From: Piper betle
Lineage: Eukaryota; Streptophyta; Magnoliopsida; Piperales; Piperaceae
NCBI GenBank assembly: GCA_033002965.1
Contig: JAURVB010012300.1
Location: forward strand, 24,510-88,509
DNA length: 64,000 nt
Direction: 5' to 3'
Shown: in pieces, positions 61,406 to 64,000 of the stretch
Position numbering within the stretch: position 1 is the first letter of the stretch
How the letters are laid out: each line of letters starts with the position of its first letter
Notes under the pieces: generated by a model
What the model was told of the DNA's origin: nothing
The model's input: only the letters and a program-made list of their open reading frames with translations
The model's database searches: none
Position numbers and translations under genes: made by a program

Positions 61406-63893
61406 ATGGCTTCCAACTCTTCTTCTGTATTCCCCCTTTCCTCCTCCAACTCCCTACCTTAATCTTAAGCTTTCTTCACGTTAACGATCACATCCCCTTT
61501 GTGGGTTCTCTTTTTACTTTTTTGTTGTAGGTGCCTCCTAAGCTCCGGCTCTACTCCTACTTCCTCAGCTCCTGTGCTTGGCGCGTCCGCATCGCTCTTA
61601 ACTGGAAAGGTGCGTCACCTTTTCTTTTTTCTGCTTCTCCTCTGTTTACTTTCTATTGCTTTCTACTTCTGTTGCTGTTAAGGTGGGTGGGGGGTTTTAG
61701 AATTTTGTTTTGGTTATCACACCGGTGATGCTTCGGTTGGTTGTGTTTCAGGGCTTGAATATGAATACAAGGCCGTGGATTTATTGAAAGGAGAGCAATT
61801 CAGCCCAGGTGAGGGATTTTGCAATGTTCTTTCTGTAATTATGTGGTCTATGCATACAGCAAGAACAGAGCAAATTAGTGGAATTAATTAGCGTAAGAAA
61901 TGAAAAAGCTGGGCAATTGAGAAAAAGAAGCATGGAAAGGGAACCTTTGTCATTGCACAGGTTTTTGGCTTTTGAAAACGTGATCTACTCATTTTGATAT
62001 CATGTTCTAATCATCTTCTTCTTTTTCTTCATCCTGATAATGGATAGGTGTTGAACACGAGAATATGATCCATTTGATTGTGACCGGATAACCTTCCTAG
62101 TCAAAGCCTCCGCCTTTGTCTGGACCGGCAATTCCTGAGTATTGGCAGAGTTAGCCTACAGCACTGATTAGATTACATATGAAAGTTATCTGCTTAGGGT
62201 TGGAGATTACCTAGTAAATAGTTCCACAAAATCAATAGCCCATGTTCTCAAAAGACAATATAAACTGTGTATGTTAATTCCAGAAAATAGTTTTGTAAGT
62301 AGGGGCCAGAAAGACGATGGGACCAAAGGGTGGTCCTTGGGGGACTTTTGGTTTGACTTTGTTGCAATTAGCTTATGGAAGTTATGCTTCTTGTAAGAAA
62401 ATAGTTTGTTCCTTGTCATACTCATGCTTTTTCTTAATTACCAGAGTTCAAGAAGCTGAACCCTTTAGGCTTTGTGCCTGTTCTAGTGGATGGCGATGTT
62501 GTTGCTGTGATTCCTTTGCCATTATAATGGTTAGTGGACCTTTGGATATTCTTGCTTCTAGATGTTGTATCAAGTGTCGTAAAATATATTGTTGAATTCT
62601 ACTTTTTCTGACAGTACTTGGAAGAGAAATATCCGGATAAGCCGCTTCTTCCTCAAGATCCTAAATTGAAAGCTATTAATATCCAGGTGAGCTTTATCAT
62701 CAAAGAACGGTTTAATTAAAGTTCTCCTATTCTTCCCCATTGCGTCCTTGACTGTGTAATTTTTATCATATTCCTTAGGTAATGGAAAATATCTCGGAAG
62801 GATAACAATCATACTTGCAATTATATTATATTCTACATTCTTTGGCCAGTTGATTCTTCATGCATTACAAGGCAAATAAATGTTATCTTTTTGCTCTTTA
62901 CAGTCCCCAACATCTCTCAAGAAAAGAATACATTTTGAGTATCTTTCTATTTAGTTTTTCATGTATCTTTCCTCGTCTTCTTTCAAAATTAGTGTTGAAC
63001 AATCTGAGCATTACCCTAGCAGCTCCTTGATCTTATGGGTTGCATCACCACTAATCTAAGCTCGAAACTCCGTGAAGGAATGATTAAAGTAACACATATT
63101 AAGGAGATGATCCCAACCAGTTAAGTGCAATCCATTTCTTGTTTTGTTTGGGAACCACCTATTTTACATGCGTAGACTCTTCTTGTACAAATTACACAAT
63201 AGTTTAACATCTTCTGACTCCTGGCTTTGATATCGACTTGAAGTTTTCTGCCGACAGATATATAACAAAGGTTGTTTAATTTCATGTTTCTTTGCCTCAT
63301 AGGAACCATTAATTCTGTTGTTTTTCGTATATTATAATTTCTATATTTTCCTCGGCTCATATCTACTTAAGATGTAACCTCCTCTATTTTTTAATTTTTT
63401 TTTAATATTATGTTTTCTTCTCTCATGTTGGTCTGTACATTAGAGCTACTCTTGTTTAATGTTTCTCTGGTGCCTCAGGCTGCTAGTGTTGTCAGCTCAG
63501 GCATTCAGCCTTTTACAAAACCTTTCTGTAGTGGTACTCTCTTTCTTTACATTTTCAACTGGTTCTTATACCCAATTTGTGGTAACAAAGTCTTGAGGAG
63601 TTATCTTATTGCTGTGCAGAAATTCATTGAGGAAAAATTAAATGCTGCCGAAAAGGATGCCTGGGTACATTACCACATAGGAAAAGGCTTTGCAGGTAGT
63701 TTTCTTATAAGTTTACCTCTGCCAAATTGTTTCTTTTAAATAGCTAAACCTCAATGAAGTCATTTTATTGTTTTTTATTGTAAAAAAAATGGTAATATCT
63801 TTTGAACTGATCCGTGTTGCTTATCCTGCAGCTTTGGACGAGCTACTGAAAAGTTATGCTGGGAAATACGCCACTGGTGCTGAAGTTTGTATG
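61406..63893 (+). CDS. GSTZ1: Zeta-class glutathione transferase / maleylacetoacetate isomerase, 5' part, two frame breaks
   Basis: GSTZ isomerises maleylacetoacetate in tyrosine breakdown, using glutathione. Exons: 61406-61426, 61531-61609, 61752-61808, 62445-62529, 62615-62686, 63479-63533, 63620-63695, 63832-63893; all GT-AG, and the gene runs off the right edge. The glutathione site motif of the zeta class is present as S20-S21-C22-A-W-R-V-R-I-A-L. Other phrases: LEYEYKAVDLLKGEQF, FKKLNPLGFVPVLVDGD, YLEEKYPDKPLLPQDP, KFIEEKLNAAEKDAW, HIGKGFALDELLKSYAG (across a splice). Exon 4 is 85 bp, one base short: after VDGDVVA the frame must change to reach DSFAIIM. Exon 6 is 55 bp, one base long (T4 run 63511-63514): the conserved LQNLSVV appears only in the shifted frame. 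About 169 codons are in view out of some 220. An hAT-like element ends about 100 bp upstream of the ATG. Confidence 0.93.
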
Positions 63894-64000
63894 GTCTGCT
63901 TTTAAACCCTATGTTATAATTTAGTCATTCATAATAATTATTTGGGTGGTCTATCAAATTAGATGCATCAGTGTCTTAAGCTGCATCCAGTTTGGTCCTT

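Noticed and set aside
1..64000. CRISPR arrays, bacterial operons, rRNA or tRNA genes
   Set aside because: No spaced direct-repeat array or RNA gene structure was seen; all tandem repeats are short plant-type duplications or microsatellites.

Overview
The window is nuclear DNA of a flowering plant. Genes carry many GT-AG introns, the protein families are plant ones (NAC, NPF, zeta GST, a JMJ32-type JmjC protein), and AT-rich intergenic DNA is full of plant transposon relics and (TA)n tracts. The steep GC enrichment of the last NPF exon would fit a monocot, but that is only a hint.

Layout, left to right. 679-999: last two exons of a JmjC (JMJ32/JMJD7-like) gene, rest off the left edge. 1-17.7 kb: transposon relics: a TRIM-like element, a LINE fragment on the minus strand, and an old Ty1/copia element (about 6.85-15.0 kb, minus strand) split by a 2.26 kb solo LTR with matching flanks. 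17.7-19.75 kb: NAC035/LOV1-like transcription factor (minus, 3 exons). 20-34.6 kb: gene-poor DNA with a CACTA end, a hAT element inside it with near-perfect target duplication, AT-rich dispersed repeats and a tandem polypyrimidine block. 34.9-45.0 kb: RRN3 (RNA polymerase I initiation factor, plus, 14 exons) with a small copia element in intron 5 and a MITE in intron 11. 45-47.8 kb: GC-rich retroelement-like debris. 47.86-51.9 kb: NPF3.1-like transporter (minus, 4 exons). 52.3-61.3 kb: three copies of a hAT-like non-autonomous family (one with a perfect 8-bp target duplication) and a composite plastid-derived insert with psbD/psbC and ndhG pieces. 61.4 kb to the end: GSTZ (maleylacetoacetate isomerase/zeta glutathione transferase, plus), continuing beyond the window.

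The five genes are ordinary, unrelated plant genes and do not form a functional cluster. The most striking feature is that four of them (NAC035, RRN3, NPF3.1, GSTZ) carry six single-base frame breaks inside otherwise well-conserved exons whose splice phases fit exactly. This looks more like homopolymer errors of an unpolished long-read assembly than parallel gene death. No new defence, biosynthetic or RNA-based system was found. The best leads are the hAT-like family that shares a module with an LTR, the duplicated GSTZ leader around one of its copies, and the composite plastid insert.
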